Counted from the first letter of the stretch, positions 23,401 through 35,497 are shown. The stretch: 64,000 nt of DNA from Lucifuga dentata (GCA_014773175.1 VXCM01001342.1:145405-209404), one strand, 5' to 3'. Numbers and translations are program-made. Notes: a model not told the origin generated them from the letters alone.

Positions 23401-26400
23401 TTTTTTAGTTTGTTCTGGGTGCTTTGCAGAGTGATGCCCATGTCATCCTTCATCCTTTCTGCATTGAGACACCTCTGGTGAAGGGCATCTATTTTCCTTA
23501 ACTCTGGCTCTGCTCTGCCCTCCTTATACACCTAAAAGAAGCATAACAGGCAGCATTACCACAACCAGTAGTACTGCATGTGTTCATTCAGTAACATCAG
23601 AATTCTTAAGTAAGCTTTAAGAGCTTCTTCAGTTTGCAGTTTAAAAGATACATTTATAGATACCTTCTCCAGTTCCTCCTCTACAGCCTTTCTCTCTCGC
23701 AGTGACCTCTCAATCTGAGACTCCTTATCTGCACATTCCTAGAGAAAGAGACAGATCACTGAATGTCAGAAAAAAAACAGATGTGAAGACTGAAAAAGAA
23801 TATAGTGAAAACGACCTCAGTAGAGATCAGTAGGTTCTTACCAGCTGCAAAGCAGAGAGCTCCTCAGCCATACGATGTATTTGAATGGTGCATTGCTTAC
23901 GCACATTTTCGACCTGTTTAAGATAATGTCACTTATTATCACACTTTAATATGGACAATGATTAGTTTGATTTGGAATGTGAATGCTCTGCTTTTCCTTA
24001 AGACAGTAAATAAGACAGTAAATAAGACAATAAATAAGACAGTAAATAAGACAATTCACAGTGAAATTTTTTCATATTTAGACTGTGTAGATACTTAATT
24101 TTGCGTGACAGATTCAGATTACTGAAATCAGTGCCTAGTCCATGCTTTTAAGGCAGCCAGCACAAAAATATTCAAAACCCAAAACACTGGGCGACAGAAA
24201 AAGCACAAGGATAAGCATAATTATATGTGTAAACTCAGAACAACAACACAAGACATTTATGAGAAATCTAGACATTCTTTCCTTGATGTGCATGTCTCTC
24301 ATTATGGAGGGAAAGTAGAACACCAACAGCTGACTACAGATTGAAAGAACAGACACTGAATATGAGTGTATTTTATTAGTTAAACAGTAACATTCAGTTA
24401 TTCAGATTCAGGTATTCAGAGGGCTTATTCTGTCTCTGGCTAGCCAGAGACAGAATAAGCTAAACTGACAGCCAGTACTGCAGCCATATAATAAGCTTTA
24501 TTTACATGACTAAACAGTTGAAGCCATGATGAAAAAGACTCATTAATACAGCATTAATCACTGTGTCACAGGCTAGGTAGAGGGAACTGCAGTGTTTTAC
24601 TTTTAGTTTAATAAAAAAAATACTATGGCTAAGAAACTACTACTTTTTTAGTTTGACTTTACATTGTTTTTATAGTTGTTATGTGCAATTATTTGAGAAT
24701 TTCAGTATATAGTGCTGGCACCAGATATCTTGGCTTACCCAGTGCCTTTAAGCAAAGAGCAAAGCCTAGCATCCATGTCATGAGGTTGTAGTTCTGATCA
24801 ACCTCTGCAGAAATATCAGAGTGTTTTTTGACCACATAGCCATTCAGTGCTTCCTACCTCTTTCCTGGTGCGGACTGCAGCATCTTGGATCAACTGTCGG
24901 ATGGCGTCCTTTGTCTTCTCCAACTCTTCTGTCTTCTGTTTCTCTCTTAACAAGGCCTGAAGGGATATGGCACAGAGACACATTTTAGTAAGCCAAGATT
25001 TATAGAGTGGAAGGGATGTGCAGACTTGTCAAAAGATGCAAGAATTTTTTTTTTAAGTTAAGCAATTATTAAATGACAGGGGTTTCAATTGTTTTTGGCT
25101 CAGCCAGTGATGCGACAACAAAGAGAAAGAGCAAAGGAGGGAAGGGGAAGGACAGGGACAGAGAGAGAAAGAGAGAGGGGACTGCTATTACCTGTTCCTT
25201 CTGCAACGCAGCCTCCTCTGCCACCTGAACATTCTCTCGGATTTTGGCCAGATCCTCATACTTCTGCTCCTCTAGCGAGGTACAACGTGCTTGGAGCTCC
25301 CCCACCTTTCTCTCCCACACAGTTTGCTCTCTGCGAACTGCCTCTGCCTCCTGAGAAGCAGCTTTTAGCCTGGCAATGGTGTAAAGAAGTGAGAATAAGC
25401 AGCAGGGGCTATCCAGTACCATGAGAATGAGAGAAAGTGTGTGAAAAGCAGTGCTCTTACCATAACCTTGTTGCAGAAATTCATGATAATCCAAAATACT
25501 CTTCACTGTTAGTTTATCATTGTTACTTAGCATTATGTTATTTAGCATCATTCATTTTCTATCAATTCTCTTATCAGCCTGGAAATTACAATGTAGTATG
25601 GTCGTGTTAAGTGCACCATCTGTAAAACATGCTGAATAGAGAAGTTAATAAACTCTCTGACCTAGACTGTCTGGAAATCACCTCTCAAAATGCCATGGTT
25701 TTGCATAAATTTCCATCACTTATTGATGGATAGCTGATAAGAATTTAATTGATTGAGAATAAACACAATTATTCTGCCAGTGTAGGTTTCTACCTAGGTT
25801 TGTCTTTTAAAAACAATGCCCAACATGAGGGGTGCAGTTTAATTTTGCTCAATTTTAATTTTGTTTTTCTGGCAGGCCTTCCTCTATGCCTATAGAGGAA
25901 GAAGTAGTTAACACAAATCAAGTGGGTGAAACATTACTCCCTCAAAGAGGACAATGCTCACACTGAAGACTGCGCATACAATTCGCTCAACCACATGCAG
26001 CAAATGCCCATATTCTTAAATAAAAATCATGGGAAGCCTATTTTAATTGCTAAATAATTGTCAATTGTTGTAATTATTATGCCTAATGTTTTTAATTGTG
26101 TTCGTCAATTTGCTTAATAGCAACTAATGGAGCTGAGAAGGAGCGGCAATTTTGAGCGATGATATTATTTGTTTTATTTAATTTACTGAAGTTTTTAATT
26201 TATGTTTCAATTATCTAATTTACCTGGGTTGTGCTGCAAAATTGGCCCACTCTAATTCTTAAAAAAAAACAAAAAAAAAAAACTTTTCACTGAGGAAAAG
26301 GATGCATTTTGTGTTTCATAACTGATTGTTTATTATTATTTATTATTATTATTATTTATTGATTGTTTTGGTCTGACATTACGTTAAAAGAACCTCTTAA

Positions 26401-28792
26401 CATTTACATCAGTAGATTAAGCCATTGGCAGGGTCAGCAGAAGATAAAAAGTGCCCTGCAGCAGAAGCAGCAGCTCAAAGTGTGTTCACCTGGTCTCTAG
26501 TTGACTCAAGGCTGACTGAAGCTGCTGGAGTCTTCTGTCTGCTGCTTCCTCTCGGCCCTGTGCCTCTGCCACATCTTCCTCCTGGAAACATATACACGTA
26601 AGTACACTCCACAAATTTATCTAACAGTCGTCTGCATCCTCATTGAGAGAACAACCAATTCTGTTCAACGATAGATTTTGAAGTGTACACATTTAATTTT
26701 TTCTCCCACCCGTCTCTGTATCTGATTCTGGACATTCTGTAGTAATTTGGTCATCTCCTCCACCTTGGCTGTGGCCATCCTCAGTTCAGCTTTGGCCTGC
26801 CTACACCAGGAGACATTAAAAAAAAAAAAAAAAAAAAACTAAGCAAACAATATTTTAAGCATATATATATTAAATTAAAATTTGGTAAACATATTTACTT
26901 TACAGTAGTCTACGTGGTTATTACTAATCAAATGTTTATGTTCTAAACCATAACCATATTAAATATCTAGAATGATGCTATTTAACAAATGTCATAGCAG
27001 TGCTACACTGAAACAGTCATGCAGCCTCATATCCTTTTTACTCCAAGGGCCTGTATTCAACTGTATTTCCAAACATGAGCTCATCACTGTCATAGTCTTT
27101 TACACCAGATTAATTGCTTATTGATTTACAAAGTCATCTGCATTACATGCGTGGATCAAACCTGTACATACAATTCACTAGCATTTTACACTGACTCATG
27201 GCATACACTGATGCATGACATACAAATAAATCTGATTGACAAGGGCTGTGAAACTGCTGCTTGACAAGAGCTGTGAAACTGTATACACCGAAGTTCGTAA
27301 ACTTTTCAAGTAAAGGTCTATGGTCACTAGTGGAGAGTGAGATTGTTGTATAAGGGCTTTAAATGACCAGAACATGAAGCATAGCTGGTATTTTGATGCT
27401 AAAATGGGTAACAGGTTCACAGAGCAAAACCTCTGGCAGGAGCCATGTTGAATGTACAAAGTTTTAATCACCTGAGCTGGCTGCGTAGCTCCTCCATCTC
27501 TGTGCTCTGTTCTGTCACCGTCTTCAGGAACTGCTGGTTTGTCTGTGTGTGGCAAGAAACACAAGACTGCCATTGGTGAGGCATAACTGAAAACACATAA
27601 ACTCCACTAAGTTTATCTAAAAACTATATGTTCCTCAAAACTTGTCTCCAAAACCTTGCTATGTCTTTGTATAAACCCTAAGGAACCTCTATCACTCATA
27701 TAAGTGATGCAAAGACTGAAACTGTCACATGCAGAGGCTGAAGAAGCATGCATGTATGTAAAAGTCAGAGAGGGGAAAACACAAGGCTTACCCTCTCATT
27801 AAAAATGCAACAAAAGATATAGTATTACTCTCCTCACACACTGTATGGTGTCTAAGTAAGCACTTGGCTCTGCGCGTGTGCGTGCATGTGTGTGTCTGTG
27901 TCTGAGAGAGAGTAGTGTATAGTATGTGCTGGAAAGAGTAGCAGCTGAGGAAAATAAGGGATTAACCAGCATGGCCACAGACCTTTATACAACCAACTTT
28001 TGGCTGACTACCAGAGAGGTTAAGAAACTGTTTCACGTAGTTACACCGCTAATTGTTAGGATAGGGTTAATTTATGAGAAGTGCACAGCAATTCAATAGC
28101 TAATTTGAAGGCAACAGCTTAACATACTTTTAAATAATCTAATACTTACCAATTCAAGTTTCTGATTGGCCACATGGAGTTTGTGTGTGTGCTGCTGGAA
28201 CTGAAGAAGCTGATCCTGTGAATGAAAAAGTGAGCATTCAATAAAAGTAACTGCTGGTAATGACATTGTGCTTATATCGAGCATTAACTGAGGCTAAATT
28301 GCCTTCATTAACCTAATTTCTGAGGTAATGGCACCATCTAGTGGTGAAAATCTGATGTGATGGATTTGCGTACTGTGGAATACCTTGAGCTGCTGCCGCT
28401 GAGCATCATGGATCTGTCTGTCAGAAATGGTCCTCTGGTATTCCTGCTGGAGGCGGTCCAGCTCCTGAGTCGTCGTCTGCCATAGCTCCACGGCCTGCTC
28501 CCGCTCCTACACACAAACACAACCAGACATACACAAAAATGTACTTCTGCCTGTTAAATTATACCAAGGACAAAGTGTCATGTAATATATAGAGTATGCA
28601 TGAATAATGCAATTATGGATTTACTCTAAATAGGTTTAGCTATTAAATATGCAGGCCTGTTCTAAAAGCTGGATCTGTTCTTGAAAGTTTTTGATGACTC
28701 CTTCCTCCTCCAACGTACTGCCCTCCACTCCTGACGTCACAGGTAGTGCCTGCAGCTGCCTCTCCACAGACTCCCGCAGCTCAGCGTGCAGC
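19050..28792 (-). CDS. sclt1: sclt1 exons 6-21, central and C-terminal coiled coils
   Basis: Sixteen exons encode an almost continuous heptad-rich coiled coil, high in Glu, Gln, Leu, Arg and Lys. The C-terminal third holds the best matches to SCLT1 (QLQQENLQLRKE, MEQEYSLKEKGL, RLQRRLTQTEQRA). The protein ends QQRKAAKVDQENV at a TAA stop (19050-19052). Exon 20 starts at TAT (19497) because that acceptor keeps gap-free alignment with the human protein as recalled. Confidence 0.93.
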
Positions 28793-31700
28793 CTGGCAAA
28801 GGTAATGGTTGATTTTGGCAAAAACAGTGGAGAAGAAAGGTCATTTCACTGATAGAAATGAAATGGGCAGTTGTTTAAACTAAATTGCATTTTTAAGTAA
28901 AACATTACAAAATTAAAGACAGTCTATATGGGTACACACACACAAACACACTCACTATTTGTGGTTGGTGAGCCAACATAACTTGCGGTAAACAAAGCAC
29001 AGAACAAACTGGTTTTATATTTATCTCTAAGTATGCAGCTGTGATCAGTTATATTTATGACAGCAGACCTAATGGCAACACAAGCTGACACACTGTCACC
29101 TTTAGGCCTACATTTATTGTGGAATTCCAAAACAACCATATTGACCAGTTTCATAACATTGTGAGTTAGATAACTAAGTAATAGTTTCCAACTACTTTTC
29201 ATATTTAAACCAGCAGAATTTTCCTACCTTTCATTCTCCTTGACAACTCTCTCTAACTTCAGTTTGATATCTGTCATCTGTGCCTGATGATTTAAAGGAG
29301 AAGGTAATTAATGTTTGTTATTAATGGTGACTGCCTGACTGCTGTGACAAGTTTGTAAAGATATCTGGTGCATTCTTTATTTTACCTGGTATCTCTGCAG
29401 CTGTTGAGTCATTTCATCCATGTAGTGATCATACTCTGCTATCAAAGGAGCCGTTATACTGTAACAAAGATGAAGAGCAGCAAGAATGCTGATGTCACTT
29501 GTGGATAAATGACTTCACTCTCAAACGCATTTGTTTTGTTCCTCTTAACTGACTCAGACCAAGATACTTGAATCTTGTGCAGGAATATTTGACCCTTTAT
29601 TTTATATAGCTTTAATTTAACATAGAATTCTGTGTTTATGTTCTTGAAACAATGTTGTTGTTTGTGCTTGGGAACTGACTTCACCTGCTGGACCTGTTCA
29701 TTTCACATCCGCCCAGTTATAGCTCATGTAACAAAAAGAAGTTTTGCTATACTAACTGTACAGTATATGAATGTTGGTCTTCATGTTGAATTGCATACAA
29801 GAATACCACACAGATTACCAGTATTTATGGGGTGTCTCTAAAATCTGTTTAGAAATAAGTCCATGGAGAATACTTTTGAACTATCCTTCCTTCCTGACCA
29901 AGCTTTGGGATGCCATGCACTTTCTAAGTCTTGAAAAGATTACGTTTCTTCTCGAAAAGATTACGTTTCCTTAAGAGGATCCACAACCAGTTTAACATTA
30001 TATGGAAGCCCTTTATTTCATATGTTAATAATATGTCTGTGTTCCCCACTGATTTAAATACCTACATTAACTTTAGTAGTTTGGGAACTATCTGTTTTGA
30101 CTTGGCTAATCTCTGAAAGGACCATACCAGCAACCGTGCATGTTTGAGCCCAATATATGCAACCCGCATATATATCACGGTACTGACAATTTCCAAAACA
30201 TTAAACTGTATTTTAGTTTTCCTGTTATTTTTTTCAAATCCCCCAATCTTTCACAACCAAATTTTCAGGTGATATACCCCCTTAAAATTCAATGTTCCGC
30301 CTTCTAACACTTATACACGATTGTAGAAGGGATGCTCATTTTAATCTCTTGGTAATCTCTCGCCATCTTCTCCTTGAACTATATTTCCTGGCAAAGACAT
30401 ACAGTATATTGTCTTCCATGCAGTTCCATGTTGGATCAGTTAAATAAAGTTACTTCGACAAAAAAACTAACAGACATAGTGTTTGCTGTGATGGATAATT
30501 TGCCTCAAACGATTTTCAAGTCTGTACAAGTTGATTTTAATCGTGTACTGGAATGAACTGAAGCCAATGGCTGTCTGGAAGGTAAGGAAAAATACTCTAA
30601 AATTTAGCACTACAGTAGTATATCTTGGGAAATGGTTGTCAGTAATGTAATGTGTATGTGGATTGTATATATTGGACTAGAACATGCACGATCCCCAGTG
30701 TGTTCCTTTAAACTTGTCTGAGATGTTAATTTTCCTTTTGGTTTTCTGTCTTCCCTATTGTTGTTACTCTTAAGTTTGAATCTGCACATATTTCAGTGAT
30801 AGTTTCAAAAGTTAAAAGCCCAAGGGGAGTGTGGGAAGGGGGTTAGTTGGGTGAGTTTGCGACTCTTGTTCTATTTTATTATATTGCTATTTTCATTATC
30901 ATTACAAATGTAAAAATGTAGTGGAAAAGGAAAATATGCAGATTCTGTACTTCAATTTTCTTTCTGAAATGCTATTTCTGTCAGTTGCAAAGAAATAAGT
31001 CAGTGACATTTAGATATTTGTTGCATCTGAGAACTTCAACATCAGCACCAGTACAACTGACCTTCTGTCCATGAGCCAGGGTGCAGGGGACTCTGGCTGT
31101 CTCATCTCCTCAACCTAACAAACATAAGAAATATAAGGGGAGAGGGAAAACCTTCAGTAGTGTCAATAAGTTGTTAAACTGTACCTAATATTCCTGTTAA
31201 TTTTACATTATAGTAATTATACAAGTATTTTACATTTAAAGGAACATACTGGACATACTGCATGTTTCAGCCCAACACACGTTACACATACATGTTACGT
31301 TACACATACATGTTACGTTACTGACGACCATTTTCCAAAATATACTACTTCAGCAGTAAATTTTACAATTTTTTTCCTTTTTTTTTTTTTTCTTTTACCT
31401 TCTAGACCGCCATTGACTTCAATTCATTCCAGTACACTATTAAAATCAACTTGCAGAGACTTGAAACATGCTTGAGATACATAATCCATCACAGCAAACC
31501 CTCTGTCTTTTACATTTTTTGTCAAAGTAACTTTATTTAACCGATCAAAACACGGAACTGCATGGAAGACAATGCACAGTATGTCTCCGCCAGGGAATAT
31601 AGTCCCAGGAGAAGATGGCTTTTACCAGAAATTTAAATGAGCTTCCCTTCTACAATCTTGCACGTTAGAAGCTGAAACATTGATTTTTAAGGTGGGCGTA

Positions 31701-34573
31701 TGTATCACCTCAAAATTTGATTTTGAAAGATTAGGGGATTTGAAAAAATAGCAGTTTTATGTTTTGGAAATTGACAGTAACGTCACATGCACGCAGGCTG
31801 TATTTGTTGGGCTCAAACATGAGTGATTGCCGGTATAGTCCTTTAACAGTCATGTTTGTCTGTCATGAAGTGACTACATTACCACAAAGTTTCAGGTGGC
31901 AAGTAAAACCAGGTGTCACTCTGGCAGCTTTGAGCTATTCATCCTGAGTGAATTGTGATCTTATTTTTGCTCCACCTCACATTTTTTTCCCCTCATTTCA
32001 CCCCTCAGTACTCTTTCATTGTGTTAAGTGACTGGTTTTACACATTAGGCTACTAATGTTGACTTTCATGGTATCATATTGTCTAGATCATAGTAGAGTC
32101 AGAGAAATCTCACTTTTTTCTTATTCAGATTTATTTCCTTGCACATATATTGTATATAACTGCCAAAGGTATGAAGGCCACATTTTAATTGAAGAGATCA
32201 AATAACAAACATAAAGATCTGAGCAAAGCCAAATCTCTGTCAGCCTATACAGGTTTATATCTACACAGGTCTATGATACCACTAACCTGTGCTGATACAG
32301 ACTGAGTTTGGTGCCCATCCTGATACTGGCTGAGAGTAGAATTTAACCTGTGGACTGAAAACACACACAGTCAAATACATATACCCATACTGCTCCACTT
32401 ATGCATTATTCAGCAGATTCAGTTATTCCCCCCCCCCCCCCCNTGTGCTGGAGGTTACTTTTTTTTTTTCACTTAGTTTTAAATGGGTACCAATAAGGTT
32501 CAGTAGAAAACATCCTTCAGATCCAGTACATCCAGCAGGATTGATTGATAGGTTCTGAGCCTGGCAATTTTTTGTGGAATATAATTTTGAAGGTGTTTTT
32601 GCCCATCAACTGCATTCATTTGAGTTCATTTATAAGCTCCAAAAGTCTGTCTGTCATACAAGATTGATAAACAATCAAATGCATATCAGTTTTTGCCATG
32701 GCCACATCCCTGACTGTTGGTGGGTTCCAAAGCTCTTATTTGATTGCTCCTTGGAAACCAACCTGGCCTGGAAACCAATCTGGTCTGCCATTTTTAAGGA
32801 TATCCCAAACTCTTACACTGCTGGCCAAAAGTATTGCACCCCCCCCCCCNTTACAAGTAGTTGAGTATTCGTTCAGAATATTCAACTATTCTTTAGACTT
32901 AAATTTGGATTTCAGAGTAGGGAATATGACTACAATATTTCTACAAGTCAGTGAAAACATGTGAAAACTACTTGCTCTAAGCCTACCTCAAAGAAGATGT
33001 TTTAACTTCCTGTTTGATCTCTACTAATAATATTGGTATTTTTCAAATCTTAACAATATGTCAAAAGTGTCTTCCTACTTAACACTATTAAGAACTATTG
33101 GCTTCTTTTCAGTTGTACTTACTCTAACATACAAAAAAAATAAATAAATTTTGTTGTGTTTGGAGTGGTTTACACAAAGTTTACACAAAAATACAGGACG
33201 GTGCAATACTTTTGGCCAATGCTGTATTTCTGCTCTGAGGATTAAGGAAAGGCTGAGGAAAAACGAGACAATCCTTCGCTGAAGTCTGTAATCTGACAGC
33301 CATGCCCCTTCACTGGAAATCCATTTGTCATTGGACAGGTATACTACAGCTGATCCGATACGCTGACACCGCATCATAACATACGTACATAACCGCATCA
33401 TGAGTTTGTTCAATCATGTGAACAGACTAATAATAGCAACAACTCAGGTGTAAAATTATTCAGATTATTCATATTTTATTTTGGCCGATTGATCATCTGT
33501 TTACAGTGACTGGACGTGTTTAGTGAAGGTCTGAATAATAAAGAAACATAAAACAACTTGTTCTTATTGTTCAGAAACTGCGGTATGATCGGATCCATCA
33601 AAATCCACTGACACATTTAATAAAAGATGCCATTCACTAATAAATGGCTGCAGCTGATGATGAAAATTACATTTGAACTCTGTGAGCAGTGAAATACACT
33701 TAGAAATTAAATGATAGTTGGATGGTCTGTAGATTATAATGTTGGATTGTTATGCATATGTGGACGCTCATCAAACTGTTCACATTAAGGGATATAGTAA
33801 CAATCATAGCAGAATATTTCACAATTTTATTATCATCTAGTAACTAAACAGAGCAGTTCCAAGCACATGGACAGCCAATCAGCTGTGTGACATCATCATT
33901 AAGTCACTTCAGATGACGCTTCAGCTCGTCTGTCCTCTGTGTATTTTCCTGTCTTTTCTTTGCGCAGGACTAAGATTCAAGGAAAAGATGCAAGTAAGGG
34001 AAACATGGAATCGAATAAGAGGTGTTTTTGAGCTATTTCAACACCCATCCTACACAGGACTTTTTGGACAGTAAAGGAAACCGTGATAAAATCCCTCTGC
34101 CATCATTGGTAGAGGCATGTGGAAAGGAGACTAAAAAATAACTGCACATCTCTAACACAACATCTCTAAGATAGAGCAAGCATGCTAGTCTCAGCTATCA
34201 CACCCAAGTCATGTCAGCATTACTCAGAGTGGGCAAAATTTAGGCTAGACGTTGATCAATTTAAAAACACAAAAAGAGAAAGAGCAGACATGAGCCATGA
34301 ACGAGTGGCATAAATACTATGTAAGAAAGAAGGTAGCAAAGATCGAAAGGGAAAAAAATAAAGTGAGATGCAACCAGAAAAAAGAGAGGCAAAGGTTGCA
34401 GTCCTGAGCCATATTAATCAAATTATTTTTCATGTATTTTCCTCTTATAAAATATCTGCATCAGCATTTAAGTAATCTGAAGTTGTTTCACTAACAATTT
34501 AGAGTAAATGTTGAATAGTATTGTGTGCGTGTTAGTTACCTTGATCACGTTGAAATTCAGCTTCTTCTTCCAT
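19050..34573 (-). CDS. sclt1: Sodium channel and clathrin linker 1 (complete, 21 coding exons)
   Basis: SCLT1 is a coiled-coil protein of the mother-centriole distal appendages, needed to dock the centriole and start a cilium; it was first described linking a sodium channel to clathrin. Exons in transcript order: 34540-34573, 32287-32354, 31062-31114, 29386-29458, 29228-29283, 28657-28792, 28384-28506, 28150-28215, 27472-27542, 26710-26800, 26490-26581, 25192-25369, 24858-24956, 23842-23913, 23664-23738, 23389-23531, 22962-23154, 22351-22547, 20427-20505, 19402-19497, 19050-19100. They total 2,046 nt, 681 residues, against 688 in human as I recall it. All junctions are GT-AG except the donor after 28657, which reads GC. 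Blocks such as AVELWQT-TQELDRL, EERLQLQQEN-QLRKE and KTSRLQRRLTQTEQRA match SCLT1 clearly. The gene runs in tandem with dnah6. Confidence 0.95.
19498..20426. other. sclt1 intron 19, with LINE remnant
   Basis: Holds an L2-like 3' UTR remnant (19690-19960), unique sequence, and a (GT)n run at 20389-20420 beside the exon 19 donor. Confidence 0.7.
19690..19960 (-). mobile_element. L2-like LINE 3' UTR fragment, opposite orientation to the copy at 1-790
   Basis: GAGATTTCCTCTCCTCAAAT, then GATGTGCAATAGAGCCATAG and GTGGGGAAGCAGGCAAAT, is the reverse complement of the 3' UTR segment near 520-595 of the LINE at the left edge. No coding part is kept. Confidence 0.75.
20506..22350. other. sclt1 intron 18, large and mostly unique
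   Basis: A T-run lies at 21411-21428. No coding exon or named transposon recognised. Confidence 0.5.
24001..24055. repeat. 12-bp tandem repeat (AGACAGTAAATA)n
   Basis: About 4.5 copies with one substitution (AGACAATAAATA). Confidence 0.95.
24423..24460. repeat. 38-bp perfect palindrome without spacer
   Basis: Left arm GCTTATTCTGTCTCTGGCT is followed at once by its exact reverse complement. Confidence 0.97.
25370..26489. other. sclt1 intron 11, AT-rich unique sequence
   Basis: Contains an A-run near 26260-26282 and a (TTA)n run near 26331-26357. No gene recognised. Confidence 0.55.
26801..27471. other. sclt1 intron 9, nothing recognised
   Basis: An A-run lies at 26817-26838 near the exon 10 acceptor. 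Otherwise unique sequence, with a short partial duplication (CAAGGGCTGTGAAACTG / CAAGAGCTGTGAAACTG) at 27240-27285. Confidence 0.55.
27543..28149. other. sclt1 intron 8, nothing recognised
   Basis: A short GT-rich patch near 27870-27910. No element recognised. Confidence 0.5.
29228..34573 (-). CDS. sclt1: sclt1 exons 1-5, N-terminus
   Basis: The start codon (34571-34573) begins MEEEAEFQRDQVHRLNSTL, which aligns with the human start MAAEIDFLREQNRRLNEDF. A pyrimidine-rich acceptor lies 14 nt upstream (exon right edge 34587), so at least one non-coding 5' exon is expected further right. Exons 2-5 (32287-32354, 31062-31114, 29386-29458, 29228-29283) encode a polar linker and the SITAPLIAEYD block before the coiled coil. 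Exon 3 is only 53 nt and lies between two inverted MITE copies. Confidence 0.9.
30118..30707 (+). mobile_element. TTAA-flanked MITE, family A, copy 2 (plus orientation)
   Basis: About 590 bp with imperfect inverted ends of roughly 100 bp (AGGACCATACCAGC on the left; on the other strand of the right end AGGAACACACTGGGG). It is followed by TTAA and preceded by TGAA. There is no open frame. TTAA target sites and a start near AGG fit non-autonomous piggyBac-like elements, but no transposase is present to prove that. Confidence 0.8.
31240..31842 (-). mobile_element. TTAA-flanked MITE, family A, copy 3 (minus orientation)
   Basis: 603 bp, flanked on both sides by TTAA (31236-31239 and 31843-31846), with ends AGGAACATAC and GTATAGTCCT. 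It is the reverse complement of the 30118 copy along its length; for example CTTTATTTAACCGATCAAAA pairs with TTGGATCAGTTAAATAAAG. It sits in sclt1 intron 2. Confidence 0.88.
31843..32286. other. sclt1 intron 2 remainder, nothing recognised
   Basis: Unique sequence with a T-rich patch near 31981. Confidence 0.5.
32816..33225 (+). mobile_element. TA-flanked Tc1-type MITE, copy 1
   Basis: A 410-bp element flanked by TA, with ends CACTGCTGGCCAAAAGTATT and, on the other strand, CAGCATTGGCCAAAAGTATT. The interior matches the copy at 43999-44452 over its length. There is no coding frame. TA target sites and this terminus fit a non-autonomous Tc1/mariner element. An N sits in a C-run at 32850. Confidence 0.85.
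33228..34539. other. sclt1 intron 1, unique AT-rich sequence
   Basis: No coding exon, repeat family or RNA gene recognised. Confidence 0.5.
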
Positions 34574-34587
34574 GCTGCAGTTGAAGT

Positions 34588-35360
34588 CTACAATGAAGGG
34601 GGAGAAAAAACGATCACAACTCTCAACCTAAACATGAACTACTAACCTCATCAAACTAAGAAACAAACAGCAAAATTTATCGACCAGTTATGCCAACCGT
34701 TGTCCGCTTCTTTTACCATTAGTGCATATTAATGGTAAAAGAAGCGGAGTAAAATCATTAATGTAACAGCAGAATCGTTAGCAGTGACTGGTACTGTGCA
34801 GGTTCCAGCTGGCGTTAGCTCTTGCTGCTAGCAATCTCTGCTAACATTAGGTTCGATAAACAATTAATTATCTAGTTGAACGGGTAACTTGGGAGTTATT
34901 ATGTGATTCTTAGTTAAAAGTACCGACTAAAAGTTACCCAAAGGGCATATATGATTTTCGTAAGTATTCAAAAGAAGAAAAGCAGCTGAGGTTTTACTTG
35001 AATCTTTGATCCGCCGTCCGTTTTGAAGTAAACAAATAACAGCCAATGGCTGTGGAGCTGTGCACCTCTGAATTTGTTCCGCCATATACAAGGACCAAGT
35101 ACAAAATTGGTTCCTCTTAATACCAGGAAGCTCTGTCAGGTACTCTTTACACGTAATCCATAGATCATTCGTAGTTTGTTTCTCGCTTTCCAAGTCGATA
35201 TTATCTGAATAGTTTGTTTGTTTTTTACCTCGATCTGCTAAATACATTTTCATCACAAAGAAAAAAAAAGTATATATGCAATGTTGTTGGTGTACGTTGC
35301 GGATTAAGTGACCAATCTAAGTGGTGACTTTAGCCCAATGTGTCGTTAGTGATGTTGACG
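34588..35360. promoter_or_regulatory. Probable shared promoter of sclt1 (left) and the C4orf33 homologue (right)
   Basis: CpG dinucleotides are several-fold denser here than in the introns on either side. A CCAAT motif (AGCCAATGGCT, near 35041) and a perfect hairpin (34704-34747) are present. Two genes diverge from this stretch, as SCLT1 and C4orf33 do in human. Possible 5' non-coding donors for sclt1 (minus strand) lie near 34999 and 35229. The first exon of the right-hand gene is not identified. Confidence 0.5.
34704..34747. repeat. Perfect 18-bp inverted repeat with 8-nt loop
   Basis: Arm CCGCTTCTTTTACCATTA, loop GTGCATAT, then the exact complement. Confidence 0.97.
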
Positions 35361-35442
35361 TACAAATGTACTAGCTGTAAAAATTATTTTGGTGTTAAAC
35401 ATTAATGAAGTCATGTTAGTAAGATAACTTTTTAATGGCAAA

Positions 35443-35443
<1 letters not shown>

Positions 35444-35473
<30 letters not shown>

Positions 35474-35497
35474 NTTTTTTTTTTTTTTTTTTTTTTT
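35444..35497. repeat. Long T-run with one N
   Basis: A T homopolymer with N at 35474; the true length is not resolved. Confidence 0.95.

Larger units (their letters stand above)
23914..24857. other. sclt1 intron 13, with tandem repeat and palindrome
   Basis: Holds the 12-bp tandem repeat (24001-24055) and the 38-bp palindrome (24423-24460). Otherwise AT-rich unique sequence. Confidence 0.7.

Noticed and set aside
24001..24055. Regular short repeats that might suggest a CRISPR array
   Set aside because: 12-bp units are directly adjacent with no spacers, inside a vertebrate intron.
34927..35256. A 109-codon minus-strand open frame just upstream of sclt1
   Set aside because: It spans the CpG-enriched promoter and a likely 5' UTR donor, is unlike any SCLT1 N-terminus, and the real start (34573) matches the family.
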